Shown here in pieces: positions 28,475 to 38,818 of a stretch of 64,000 nt of DNA (position 1 is the stretch's first letter; every line of letters begins with the position of its first letter). Source of the stretch: Aureococcus anophagefferens (Eukaryota > Sar > Pelagophyceae > Pelagomonadales > Pelagomonadaceae); contig NW_008705568.1 of the NCBI RefSeq assembly GCF_000186865.1, positions 217,254-281,253 on the forward strand. The letters run 5' to 3'. The notes under the pieces are model-generated. The model saw only the letters and a program-made list of their open reading frames with translations. It did not search any database and was not told the origin of the DNA. Position numbers and translations under genes: made by a program.

Positions 28475-29694
28475 TTACCTCCGTCGGCGGAGGGTCGCGG
28501 CGATGGCGTCGTGGCAGCGCGCGTTGTCGAGCGTGCGGTTCGCGGAGCGGAGGCGCTTGACCTTGGACGTCTCGTGGACGTACTTGTTCTGCCGCCAGGG
28601 CCGGTGCTTGAAGGAGAAGCCCGGCACGTCGGCGACGGGCACGTGCATCGCGGCGAAGAAGCCCGACACGACGATGTCGTCGACGACGCGGCAGAGCGGC
28701 TCCGCGGCGACGGCGCGCGCGTGGAACGCGGCGAGGCCGTCGGCCGTCGCCCGGCGGAAGCCGACGCCGCGGCTCCCGAAGGCGACGGGGAAGGACGCGT
28801 TGAAGCGCAGCTGGCTCGGCGGCGACTGGACCGTGAACGCGAACGCCGGCCGCCGCCGGAGCGCGGCGGCGTACGCGCCGACGACGCGCCTGGGCGGGAC
28901 AAGAGAGATTCGACGTCGCTTCGACGTGGATGTTCCGCGCGCGCGCGTTCCGGAAGAAGCATCCATGCTTCGGGACCGTTCCGAGAGACGATCGCTCGTC
29001 CAACAATCAGCCGAAACGAGTGGAACACGGCCGAGAGAGGAGCCTTTGAAGGTGGGAAGTTCGCTCTCTTTTCCCGCCCCGCGACGCGCGAGTCGTACTC
29101 GTGGTCGTCGTCGAGGACGAGCAGGAACTCCGGCGCCCCGAAGGCCAGGATGGCGGCGAGGGCGCCGACGTACTTCTCGATGGGCCCCCGGTCCGCGGCC
29201 GCGCGCACGAAGTGGACCGCGAGCGTCGCGGCGTCGCTGGAGGGCCGCCGCGCCGCGACGAGCGGCGGCGGGCACCGGCGCCCGACGTCCGACGCGACGA
29301 CGAAGACGGCGGCGGGCAGCGTCGGCGCCCGCGCGAGGCTCCCGAGCATGACGGGCAGCGACCGGCGCCGCTCGGGCACCGTCGTCAGCGACACGACGAG
29401 GTCGCCCGCGACGCGGCGCGCGAACGGTTTCGTCCGGAAGGCGAGGCCCGGCCGCCCGGCGGGCAGCGCGCAGGCGAGGGTCTCCGCGCCGCGCGACCCG
29501 CCGGGGCGCGCCGCCGCCGGCGCCAGCGCGAGGCGGCCGGAGACGCGCGCCGCGAGCAGCGCCACCGTGGCCACGACGAGGCAGCAGAGGTAGCAGAGGC
29601 GCCGCGGGAGCGTCGCCGGGTTGAGCGCGAGGCTCCGCGCGAAGTCGTCGGGCTCGTCGCTCGACAGCGACCGCTTTTCCCGCGTGAACATCAT
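28475..29694 (-). CDS. Type II membrane glycosyltransferase-like protein
   Basis: Exons are 29694..29090 and 28889..28475, giving 339 residues. A short cytosolic tail precedes one membrane helix (LCYLCCLVVATVALLAARV), the classical Golgi type II layout. The lumenal part has LVVSLTTVPERRRSLPVMLG and a DxD-like FLLVLDDDHEYDS, which would bind the metal and nucleotide sugar. The introner sits directly after this motif; excision gives DSRVVGAYAAALRRRP. A second acidic motif (CRVVDDIVVSGFFA) may hold the catalytic base. Linkage specificity is unknown. Confidence 0.72.
28890..29089 (-). mobile_element. Introner IE7 (family A), 200-bp intron in a glycosyltransferase gene
   Basis: Duplication CGACGCGC occurs at 28882-28889 and 29082-29089. 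Termini are of the GGGCGGGAMAAGAGAG subtype. The donor is GC (TC|GCGCGTCG); the acceptor is CCCAG|GCGCGTCG. Orientation R; phase 2. Confidence 0.95.
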
Positions 29695-30733
29695 CGAGAA
29701 TCCCCGCCCGAGGGCAGCATCATCCCGTTGCCACAAGGGGTAATAAATAGTATGGGGTGGCAGCTCAACGAGATTATGTTGCGCGAGCTCCTCGTACTGC
29801 AACCCATCGTTTTGGGGCAATGTTGACGACTTTTGGCCGGGGACTTTTCGACGCCGCCGTCGTCGACGCGGCCCCAGACGGACCGCAGCGGTATTCGCTC
29901 CCCCGCGAAGGCGCCCGCGACAAGACTTACGCGTCCGGGCGGTTCGGGTCCGGTGGAAGGAAACCGAGGCGCGCTGGAGGGCACCGTGTCCGGTTTGGCG
30001 CCACGCGAGGAAGGGGGTTTTGGGGCAGCTCTTGGACGTGTTCGCGATGATGATGGTCGTGGACCGTCTGCTGGCGCTGCAGAGCCCTTCGTTGGTACCT
30101 ATGGATGGGCTCGAGCATCTCAGGACACGAAAAGTTCTCGACCTCGAATGCCCGCACGCTGCCCAAGAAACTGTGTTGCGACACCGTCGGCGCCGGGGCT
30201 GCGCAGGCTCTGAGATCGTGGGAAAAGTGTGTCCTGAAGGTTTCGAGCCCCCCGCGGGTACCCATAGGGCGCCTCCAACCTCTAAGGACAAGAAAATATC
30301 GCACACTCGACTCACACCGCCGCCCTCTCGTCCCGCCGCCGAACAACCGTCGCGCTCGCGAGCCAACGCAATGATCTCAGCAGCCCAAATTCGCTGCCCC
30401 GCCCCGTCGAAGGGTTCCGCAGCCGCGCCGCGCCGCGCGACCCGCCATCGTTGCACTCAGCCCGCGCGCTGCGGCGTGGAAGAAGAAAGAAAACGCTAGC
30501 GGCGGCCCCGAGTAGTACGAGGACCTCGCGTTTCGCCTGCCACCCCATCTAGATTTATATCCCCTTGGTTGCCAAGGGCTTCGGGTGCAACTTGTACTGC
30601 AAGCGCCAGATACGGCCGTACGGGAGAGCAGGCGAAAGCCACTGCCTGAGAGGACGTCTGTGAGACTGGGAGGCCGGCTTCGGCGGGGCCCACCCCGACG
30701 CCCATGGGGACCTAGACCCACCGTGAACGAGCC
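29695..30733. other. 1.04-kb intergenic region with degenerate repeats and hairpin-rich 3' part
   Basis: This is the longest gap in the window and clearly lower in GC than its surroundings. Two degenerate copies of a ~60-bp segment (from about 30079 and 30243: GAGCCC…GGTACCTATGG / GAGCCC…GGGTACCCATAGG) lie about 160 bp apart. From 30541 to 30730 there are several potential hairpins (see separate entry). Frames through it show no family features. It must contain the promoters of the two divergent genes. Confidence 0.4.
30541..30730 (+). ncRNA. Possible structured RNA or 5' UTR (low confidence)
   Basis: Within 190 bp are CCCTTGG-TTG-CCAAGGG (30563-30579), CTTG-TACTG-CAAG, CAGGC…GCCTG, and GGCCGGC-TTCG-GCGGGGCC with a stable UUCG loop. 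Such a density of short stems is unlike nearby intergenic DNA. It ends right before the ATG at 30734, so it could be the 5' UTR of the cold-shock gene or a separate small RNA. I match no known RNA family. Confidence 0.2.
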
Positions 30734-32076
30734 ATGGACCAGGACGACGACGAGCTGCTGAGCGCCGCGACGGCGGCGGGCGCCCTGGACGCGCTGCCGG
30801 AGGACGAGCCGAGCGCCGCGCCGACGCTGCGGCGCATCCCGAGCTCGGAGGCGCTGGAGATGGCCAACGCCCTGCTCGTGCCCCCGGCCGTGACGCCGAC
30901 GCCCCGCGCGCGCGCGCCGCACCGCCTCGGGGGCCCGGCGTCGCCCGGCGGCGCGCCGCGGCCGCCGCCGCTCGCCGGCGGCGCCGGCGACCTCAGCGTC
31001 GCGCTCGCGAGCAGCCCGCCCTTCGTGCCCGGCGTGGGCCTCGCGACGCCCGGCGGCGCCCTGGGCACGCCGACCCAGGGCTCGTCCCGGGGGCACCCGC
31101 CGCCGCCGCGGAGCGACGGCCGCCTCGGCGGGTCCATCGTCCACCTGAGCCGGCGGCTCTGCGGGTCGTTCACGTCGCGGCGCCTCGACGGCACGGTGGC
31201 GACCTACTACAACGGCTGGTACGGCTTCGTGCGGCCGGACACGGCCATGCTCAACGACGAGGGCATCTGCCGCGAGGACCTCTTCCTCCACCCGTCCGAC
31301 GCCGCCGACAGGGCAGCAAAAGAGAGCGAAATTCCCAACTTCAAAGGCTCCTATCTCGGTCGTTTTCCACTCGTTTCGGCTGATTTTTGGACGAGCGACC
31401 ATCGCTCGGAGCGCTCTCGACGCGCGGATGCTTTTTTCGGAACGCGCGCGCGCGGAATACTCACGTTGAAGCGACGTTGAATCTCTCTTTTGCTGCCCAG
31501 GCCGCGGACGACTACAACCCGGCGATCGGCGACCGCGTCACGTTCCTCCGCGGCGTCCACAAGGGCCGCTCCAAGGCCGTCGACGTGCGCCTCGTCGAGG
31601 AGACGCAACCGGCGAGCCCCAACGCGGGCGGCTCGCCGCCCCGGGCCCGCCGCGGCGGCGCCGCGCCGCGGAGCCCCGCGTCGCCCGTTTCCGAGCCGCG
31701 GTCGCCGCCGCCGGCGTCGCCCTACGGCTTCGCGCCCGCCGTGTCGCCGGCGCGGGGGACGCGCTTCGCCGACGGGTCGCCCTTCCGGTCCGGCGGCGCG
31801 TCCTTCGACGAGCCGCCGCGGTCGCCGCCGCCGCGCGGCTTCGACGACGACGGCTTCCGCGACGCGCCGTCGCCCGACGCGTCGCCCGAGTCCGCGGGCT
31901 CCGGCGGCTTCGGCGACTACACCTGGCCCGCGGGCGCGCCGCACGGGCCCCTCGACCCGGACAGCCCCAAGTCGCAGCTCACGGCGTCCGCGCCCGCGTT
32001 CTCGCCGCGCGGCCGCGGCGCCGGCGGCGCCGCGACGCCGACCTACGCGTTCGCCGGCCGCTACCCCGGCTGGTAG
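30734..32076 (+). CDS. Cold-shock-domain RNA-binding protein, split by an introner
   Basis: Exons are 30734..31300 and 31501..32076, giving 380 residues. The cold-shock domain at about residues 155-220 begins LDGTVATYYNGWYGFVRPD and continues DLFLHPSDAADDYNPAIGDR and VTFLRGVHKGRSKAVDVRL; these hold the aromatic RNP-type surfaces that bind single-stranded RNA or DNA. The introner interrupts the domain itself and its removal restores the canonical spacing. The flanks are long Pro/Ser/Gly-rich disordered stretches with repeated SPP/SPA motifs. It is probably an mRNA-binding protein in cytosol or nucleus. Confidence 0.82.
31301..31500 (+). mobile_element. Introner IE8 (family A), 200-bp intron in the cold-shock gene
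   Basis: The duplication reads GCCGCCGAC at 31301 and GCCGCGGAC at 31501 (8 of 9 identical). GC donor (GAC|GCCGCC), CCCAG acceptor. Orientation R; phase 0. Excision joins PSDAAD to DYNPAIGD. Confidence 0.95.
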
Positions 32077-32217
32077 CGGCGCGACCACGACCCAAGACGG
32101 ACGACCCAAGACGGACGAGCGCGCCGCGCGCGACGACGACCGCGACGGTCGCGTCCCCGCCCCCCAAGATCGATGACCATAACACAACCCGCAAGCCACA
32201 AGCCACAACACGACGGC

Positions 32218-35200
32218 TTAGGCGTAGTGCGCGTCGTCGACGGCGAAGGTCGGCTTGATGCCGACGAGGAGCGGGTCCGCGTCGCTGTCCAGGTTCCGCT
32301 TGGGCCCCGGCGCGCCGTGCTCGCTGTCGAAGATGAGGTTCGCGAAGCGGACCATGTCCGTCGGGTGGCTCGGCAGCGCGTCGGCCTTGCGCCGGTTGCC
32401 GAAGCCGAGGCGGTCGCACATGAGCGTGTAGCAGTAGCCCGCGATGCGGCCCGCGCGCATCCACGTGACCGTGTTGTCCTCGTAGCACTCGCGCTGCTTG
32501 TCGAAGTCCGGCGGCACGTCGACGCCCCGCCGCCGCAGGTCCTCGTAGGTCCAGAGGAACGCGACGCAGACCCACGTCTCCGCGGCGTCGTCGACGCAGA
32601 CCGCGACGAGCTGCACGTGGCGGAGCGCGCCCGTCTCGCGGTCCACGACGAAGGGCGTCCGCTCACTCTGGACGAGGAAGCGCAGGTCCGCCACGACGGG
32701 CAGGTCGCCGGGCTTCGCCGCGGGCTGCGTGATCTTCACCGTGACCTCCGGGTAGAACGAGCACGGCGCCCTGGGCCCGCCGCGGAACCGCGCGTCGCCG
32801 CAGTCGAGGCAGCGGAAGGACGACCGCGCGTGGCGCAGGCAGATGGCCATGGGCGCGCGCCGCGGCGGGCAGAAGGGCGGCACGAGGATCGGCTTGCCGG
32901 CCACCGTCGCCGCGCCGGGCGGCCGCCGGTCCGCGGGGCCCGAGCCGCGGCGGCCGCCGCTCTTCGGCGGCGCCTTCTTCGCCTCGGCCTTGAGCTCCTT
33001 GTAGCACTTCTTCACCTCCTCCTTCTTGTGCGACACCTTGAGGTGCCGCTTCAGGTCCTCCTGCGTCAGCAGCGGCATGAAGCAGATGGGGCAGTTGTAC
33101 GCCGCGACGTCCGGCGCCTTGGCCGCGAGCATGTCCTCGCGCTCCCAGGGCATCTCCTCGGGCCAGTATTTCCGTAAAAACTGGTCCTGGGTCGGCGTCG
33201 CGACGGCGAGGCGGTGCCGGCCCGCGTGGGCCTCGTTGACGTGGCGCGCGCACGACTCCTTCTCGCTGAAGACCTTGCCGCAGCCCGGGTGGGGGCAGAG
33301 CCAGGGCCGGATGTCGCGCGGCTCCTCGAGGACCTCGTCGTTGCTCGCGCGCGGCAGCGTCGAGATCGCGTGCGCCGTCGCGAAGACCGCGGCCTGGTCC
33401 GCCTTCGCGTCGACGTCGCCGTGCGAGGACCGCCGCTCGAGCGGCAGGTCGGGCTCGAGCACCGTGTCGTCGGAGCCGTCGCTGTCGCCCTTGTCCGGGT
33501 CGTCCCAGCGCCGGCCCCGCTGGGACCGGTTGCTATTCTTCGACGACGCGAGCGACCGGTCGCTCCGCGCGGTCCGCGCCGCGCCGCTCCGGTGCGTCGA
33601 CTCGCTCTTGGCGGGCGACGCGAGCGACCGCGCGGACGCCGACGACGCGGCGGTCTGCCGCGTGCCGCTCCGGTGCGTCGACTCGCTCTTGGCGGGCGAC
33701 GCGAGCGACCGCGCGGACGCCGACGACGCGAGCGACTTGTCGGCGAAGCGCACGGACTTGGTCGTCGTCGCGCGGTCCGCGTCGACCTTGAAGCCGTCGG
33801 GTAAAGATTCGGTGGAGTCGCGGCGCGGGATCTCGACGCGCGCGGCCCTGGGCGGCGGCGCGCGCTTCTTGCGCTCGACCTGCGCGGCGATGTCCTCGTC
33901 GTCGGCCATGGCGAGCTTGAGCGTCTTGTCCCAGAGGAAGTCCGTGGGCCGCGAGCCGCCGAAGCGGTCCGCCGGGGCGCCGCCGTCGTCGTCGCGCGGC
34001 GCCGCGTCCGCGGTCGTCGACTTCGTCGCGGCGAGCGCCGCGGAGCCGTAGAGGCCGCTGGACCGCACGTGGAAGCCGAGGCGCTTCAGCGCGGCGTCGA
34101 TCTTGTTCGCCTGCTGCGGCTTCGGGTACATGCGCGACTCGAGCGCCGCGCGGCGCTCGGGCGAGATGGGCAGGTGGCGGTTGATCTTGCCGTAGCGCAC
34201 GTCGCGCAGCAGCTTCTTCCAGTGGCGCTCCAAAAAAACGTCGTTCTCGAAGATGAGCTTCACGAAGGCCTGGTCCTCGTGCTTCCGCACGACCAGCTCC
34301 TCGTCGGAGAAGCGGTCCAACAGTTCGAGGTAGACGTCCGCGGCCTTCACGGTCAGCCGGAGCTCGTCGTCGAAGATCATGGGGATGGGCCTCGTGATGC
34401 GGAAGCCCCGCTCGAGCTCGACCTTGGACTGCGTCGCGCCCTCGAAGTGGCGCTCGAGCATCGACTCCTCGAGCTCCGTGACGCGGATCGTCTCCGTCTC
34501 CGCGCGCGCGAAGGACTTGGCCGTCGTCAGCGCCAGGGCTTGGGTCTCGGCCTTGGTCACGGCGCCGGCGCGCATGGCCGACGCGGCGGCTTTCGCGTGC
34601 TTCGCCTTGGCCCGCGCGGGCCGGTCGACGCAGACGGCCTCGGACACGGGCGCGAGCGGCTTCTTCTTCTCGAAGGCCGCGTCGTCGAAGAGGTGTTCGA
34701 CGTCCCGGACGACGACGACCTTGGCGCCCTCGAGCGCGAGCGCCGCGGTCGGCGGCTTCGACGGCCGCGGATTTCGCGCCGTCGGCGGCGCCGGCGGCCG
34801 GTCGTCGACCTGGGCGACGATCTCCTCCTCGGCCGCGGTGCCGAGCGCGGCGTCGGGCCGCATGGGCGCGTCGGACCGGTTCTCGAAGATGTCCGTGAGC
34901 TGGACCTTGGTGACCTGGGACACGTCGATCTCCGGCTCGACGCAGCACTTGGGCACGAGCATGTGCGTGAAGGGCGTGTGGCCGCAGTGCTTGCACACCA
35001 GGTCCTTGAGCTGCGCCGTGTCCTTCTCGTAGGCGTCGCAGCGGCAGCCCTTGCGCTGGCAGGGGCCCCGCGAGATGCACGTCGCGCAGACGATGCGCCG
35101 GTGCAGCGAGCACGGCCGGTAGGACAGCCGCGCGAAGTTGAGAAAGTCCTTCCAGGACACGGAGCCGTCCGAGTACTTGTCGAACATCTTCACGAAGGGC

Positions 35201-38200
35201 TCGAGCTCCACGGGCTGGATGACGAGGCCCTTGGTCCGCCAGAGCGCGTGCATGGCCAGGCGGAACTCGAAGCGGCTCACGCTGCCGACCTCCGTCGAGT
35301 CGTACTTGACGAAGGGCCTCTTGTCGCTCTCGTGGAACCACGTGTCCGTCGTCTTCCGCGTGGCCTCGGCGATGGAGTCGTAGGTCGCCTCCTCCTCCTC
35401 CGGCTCGAGGCCCTCGTCCCAGATGGGGTAGGAGCTCCGCGGCAGCAGCCGCTCGAGCTCCGCGCGGCGGCCCTTCGACATGGGCCCGACCATGGCCCAG
35501 GCCTCGTCGACGACGCGCCGCTTCCGGAACGCGCGGCGCCGGCAGATGAAGCCCCGGCCCAACCTATTGATCGTGTCGAAGGCCCAGCGCCGCCGCATCA
35601 ACTTGCCGTGGATGCGCCGCTTCACGACGGCCGACCGCGTGATCGCCTGGATCCACGTCGTGTTCGCGACGATCTTCGCCTGGTGCTTGCGCTTGATGGC
35701 GACGGTCTTGCGGCTCATGCGGCCCCGGATGATCGACGCCAACCGGCTCTGGGACTTCTCCCGCTCGAGGAAGCGCCGCCGCGCGGCCGCGGCCTTGAAG
35801 CGGCCGACGGCGCCCAGCACGACGCGGTGCACGATCTCCTTGGCGCGCCGCTCGCGCCAGGCGTCGCGCCGCTTCCGCTGGAGCGTCACCACGGTCTGCT
35901 GCTGCATGCGCCGGTACAAAAAGTTGCCCACGCGGTTGAGCCGGAGCTGGTCGCGCCGCTTCCGCGCCTTCCGCCGGATCACGAGGCCGCGGAAGAGCCG
36001 CTGCACGAGGTAGAGCGCGTCGAAGCGCTCCTTGGCCTCGCGCAGCGCGATGACGCGCTGCGTGAAGCTCTTGGTGACGCTCTGGATGATCGTCACCGCC
36101 GCGACGCGGTTCCGCGCGACGCGCGCGCGGCGCCGCCGGTTCGCGCACCGCGCCGCGAGGTGGCGCCGGTAGAAGCACTGGATCTTCTTGATCTGGCGCC
36201 CGTAGACGAACTTCTTGCCGCTGCTGAAGGCGCTGAAGAGGCCGTCGATGACGTCCTGCTGCGGCGGCGGCACGTACCGCGCCGGCGGCGCCGGCGGGCC
36301 CGGGTAGGGCTCGCGCGGCGCTAAGGCGTGCTTCTTGACCATGATCTCGGCCATCTCCGCGTGGACCTTCGACAGCAAATCGCAGCCCGGCAGGGGCCAG
36401 CCGACGTCGTCGGGCGGGCGGCCGTACTTGGCCACGTAGTGGGACCTGGGCAGGAAAAGGGTGCGAAATTCCCCATTTCAAAGGCTCCTCTCTCGGCCGA
36501 TTTCCACTCGTTTCGGCTGATTTTGGGACGAGCGATCATCTCTCGGAGCGCTCTCGAAGCGTGGCTGTTTTCTCCGGGACGCGCGCGCGCGGAACACTCA
36601 GGTTGAAGCAAACTTGAATCGCCCTTTTTCCTGCCCTGAATGGGACACGCAGAGGCCGTCCGCGTTCGGGATCGTGACCGGTTTCGACGCGGGGTCGTTG
36701 TCGGGCTGGTGCGTGAGCACGCAGGCCGTGCGGTGCCAGCCGCAGACCGGCAGCAGCGTGCCGTGCTCCGGGTCCGCCATGATGACGTTCGTGCAGCACA
36801 GGCCCCGCTCGCGCGGCGCCAGCTTGTCCGGGATCCACCTGCGCGGAAAAACGGGTGACAGTGCTTCGGTGTTCCTCGCGCGCGCGCTCCGGAAAGAACA
36901 ACATCGAGCGCGCTCCGGAAAGAAAACATCGAGACCTCTCTCTCCCTCTCGACCGCTCCGTTAGATGATCGCGCGTCCAAACATCAGCCGACACGAGTGG
37001 GCACCGGCCGGGAGAGGCGCCTTTGGGAAGTTCGTCCCGCGCCGCGACCCGCGTGCAGACAGTCGTCTCCGTGAGGTTCGCGCGGCGCTCGACGCAGGCC
37101 TTCTCCGCCTCGGCGACGACGAGGGCGCGCTCCTCGGCCTCGATCTCCGCGCGCGTCTTCGAGTGGGCCGCCTTCTGGGGCGCCTGGATCATGACGCCCG
37201 GCACGCGCAGCGCGGAGATCTCGTCCGGCGGCACCTGTGTGCAAATCAACCAGTGAGCTGGGACGTCGGGGCCAAACTTGAGAATTCTCTAGCTCGGTCA
37301 AATCGAAGTCGATTCGGCTGATTTTTGGACGAATCGATTGCTCTCAGCGAGTTCTCGAAGCACGGCGGAAGTGCTCGTGTCAAAACATTCGAATACGCGC
37401 ACATTGAAGTCGGGTTGAAGATTTGATTTGCACACAGGGCGGCACGTGCATCTCCTTGACGTAGCAGGACGTGCAGAGCGCCTGGTCGTTGGGGATGGCG
37501 ATGGTGCGGATGCGCATGCCGTGCTCGCCGGCGCAGGAGTTGGCGTGCCACGCGCAGACCTTGAGCGTGTCCGGCACGGAGACGCCGTACTCGTCCAAGA
37601 CGGTCCGCGTCGGGTGCACGTAGCGCGCGTTGCTGCAGAAGTAGCGCCGATTGCTGGCGTCGTCCTTGTGGGTCCAGGTGCAGGTCATCTTGCGCTTCTC
37701 CTCCTCGGCGATCTTCGCGAGCATCTCCGCCGTCTGCACCTCCTCGACGACGTTCTGGCCCATGGCCTCGGCGCGCGCGCGCGCGGCCTTGCGGTCCTCG
37801 CGGACGACCGCGAGCCAGTCCTCGAGGTGCAGGGGCAGCTTCGTGAGGAGGTGGTCGTGGTAGCCCTGGCGGAACTCGCGCTGGATCTGGCGCAGGATCG
37901 CGTTCGATTCGATCTTGCCCCGGTCCGCGCCTGGGCGGGAAAAGCGTGCGACATGCCCAACTTCAAAGGCTCCTCGCTCGGCCATGTTCCACTCGTTTCG
38001 GCTCATTCTTCGACGAGCGATGATCTCTCGGAGCGCTCTCGACGCGCGGAGGTTTTTCTTGGAACAATCGCGCGCGGAACCCTCACGTTGAAGCGACGTT
38101 GCATCACTCTTTTCCCGCCCCGGTCCGCGCCCGTCGCCTCGGCGGTGCGCATGAGGTGCCGCGGCTTCTGCCACTTCCACTGGCCGTGCTCCTCCATGGC

Positions 38201-38563
38201 GTGCTTGACCTTGTTGAACTGGAAGAAGTCCATGGCCGTGTCGTTCATCTGCTCCGCGAGCGCGTCCTCGTGGAGGCCCGCCTCGATCAAACCCACCAGG
38301 TGGCGCGCGCGCTCCGTCTCCTGGTGCATGGCCTTGATGTTGTGGAGCGCCCGGTCCGCGCGCCGCGCCTCCCACCAGTACTTCGTGAGCGGGATCATGG
38401 CCAGCCAGGACTGCAGCGTCGACACCTCGACGTGGGCGTCGTCGGCCTCGACGTCGACCTCCGAGTAGTCGGACTCCGACTCGTCGTCGTCGTCGCTCGA
38501 GCTCTCGGAGCCGGAGGAGCTGTCCTCGGGGACGAGCTCCAGGTCGGGGTTCGGGATGACCAT
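32218..38563 (-). CDS. 1839-residue IQ-motif, EF-hand-like and C2H2 zinc-finger protein carrying four introners
   Basis: Exons are 38563..38131, 37930..37446, 37234..37053, 36838..36647 and 36445..32218; the phases fit throughout. The N-terminus is acidic (SSSDDDDESESDYSE). Cys/His-rich segments follow (CAWHANSCAGEHGMR, CGWHRTACVLTHQ). About residues 505-760 are dense IQ-like helices (IQCFYRRHLAARC, AVTIIQSVTKSF, LVQRLFRGLVIRRKARKRR) that should bind calmodulin-like light chains. An EF-hand-like loop (DKYSDGSVSWKDFL, about 849), a Cys cluster (CATCISRGPCQRKGCRC…CKHCGH, about 880-925), then two C2H2 fingers (CPHPGCGKVF…, about 1479; CPICFMPLLTQEDL…, about 1548) and a C-terminal Cys pair complete it. 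Function is unknown; a scaffold linking Ca2+ signalling is an inference. The frame remains open to ATG 38647, so the start is uncertain. Confidence 0.8.
33583..33730 (-). repeat. 81-bp-period tandem repeat in the large IQ/zinc-finger gene
   Basis: Positions 33583-33649 recur at 33664-33730 (67 bp, offset 81). It encodes two copies of SSASARSLASPAKSESTHRS, a Ser-rich linker. The frame is preserved. Confidence 0.85.
36446..36646 (-). mobile_element. Introner IE9 (family A), 201-bp intron in the IQ/zinc-finger gene
   Basis: The recognisable duplication is short: TGGGAC at 36440-36445 and 36641-36646. Transcript-strand donor GTCCCA, acceptor CCCAG|GTCCCA. Orientation F; phase 2. Excision joins …GLCVSHY to VAKYGRPP…. 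Confidence 0.93.
36839..37052 (-). mobile_element. Introner IE10 (degraded family A), about 214-bp intron
   Basis: The termini are eroded (GCGCGGAAAAACGGGTGA). The target duplication is imperfect (GCGGGTCGCGG against GTGGATCCCGG on the transcript strand). A 27-bp internal tandem duplication containing GCGCGCTCCGGAAAGAA explains the extra length. Inferred GC donor, CGCAG acceptor, phase 2. It looks like the oldest A copy here. Confidence 0.82.
37235..37445 (-). mobile_element. Introner IE11 (family B), 211-bp intron in the IQ/zinc-finger gene
   Basis: Duplication GGCGGCAC occurs at 37227-37234 and 37438-37445. Near-perfect inverted ends CTGTGTGCAAATCAA / TTGATTTGCACACAG-type. GT donor (CAC|GTGCCGCC), ACACAG acceptor, phase 0. 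Excision joins …VKEMH to VPPDEISALR…. Confidence 0.95.
37931..38130 (-). mobile_element. Introner IE12 (family A), 200-bp intron in the IQ/zinc-finger gene
   Basis: Duplication CGGTCCGCGCC occurs at 37921-37931 and 38121-38131. GGGCGGGAAAAG-type ends. GC donor (G|GCGCGGACC), CCCAG acceptor, orientation F, phase 1. Excision joins …AEATGADRG to KIESNAILRQ…. Confidence 0.95.
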
Positions 38564-38818
38564 GGTGAAGGAGGGCGCCGGCGCACCGCGCCAAGCTGTT
38601 GGGGGCTGCCGCCGGCTCGACGCGTTGCCGATGCTCCCAAAGCTCAAATGTTCAAGGAGATTAGCAACATTGACGGTCGCAGGCGGGCGCGCATCCCCTT
38701 CAATAACTAGTCCAACGTTGGTTCAAGCATGCCGATCGCAAAACCCTGTGGCAATCTCGTCTTTTGAAGCCCGACACCGCCGATCCGCTCGTGATCCGCG
38801 CGCATCCGAACGCGAACC

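Noticed and set aside
28396..30456. 686-residue version of the glycosyltransferase starting at 30456
   Set aside because: The ~250 extra N-terminal residues come from the lower-GC intergenic region and look non-coding; the Met at 29694 gives a normal type II membrane topology.
30541..30730. tRNA or spliceosomal snRNA gene
   Set aside because: I could not fit a cloverleaf with a TTCGA T-loop, nor recognise U1/U2/U4/U5/U6 signature sequences. Only generic hairpins remain.
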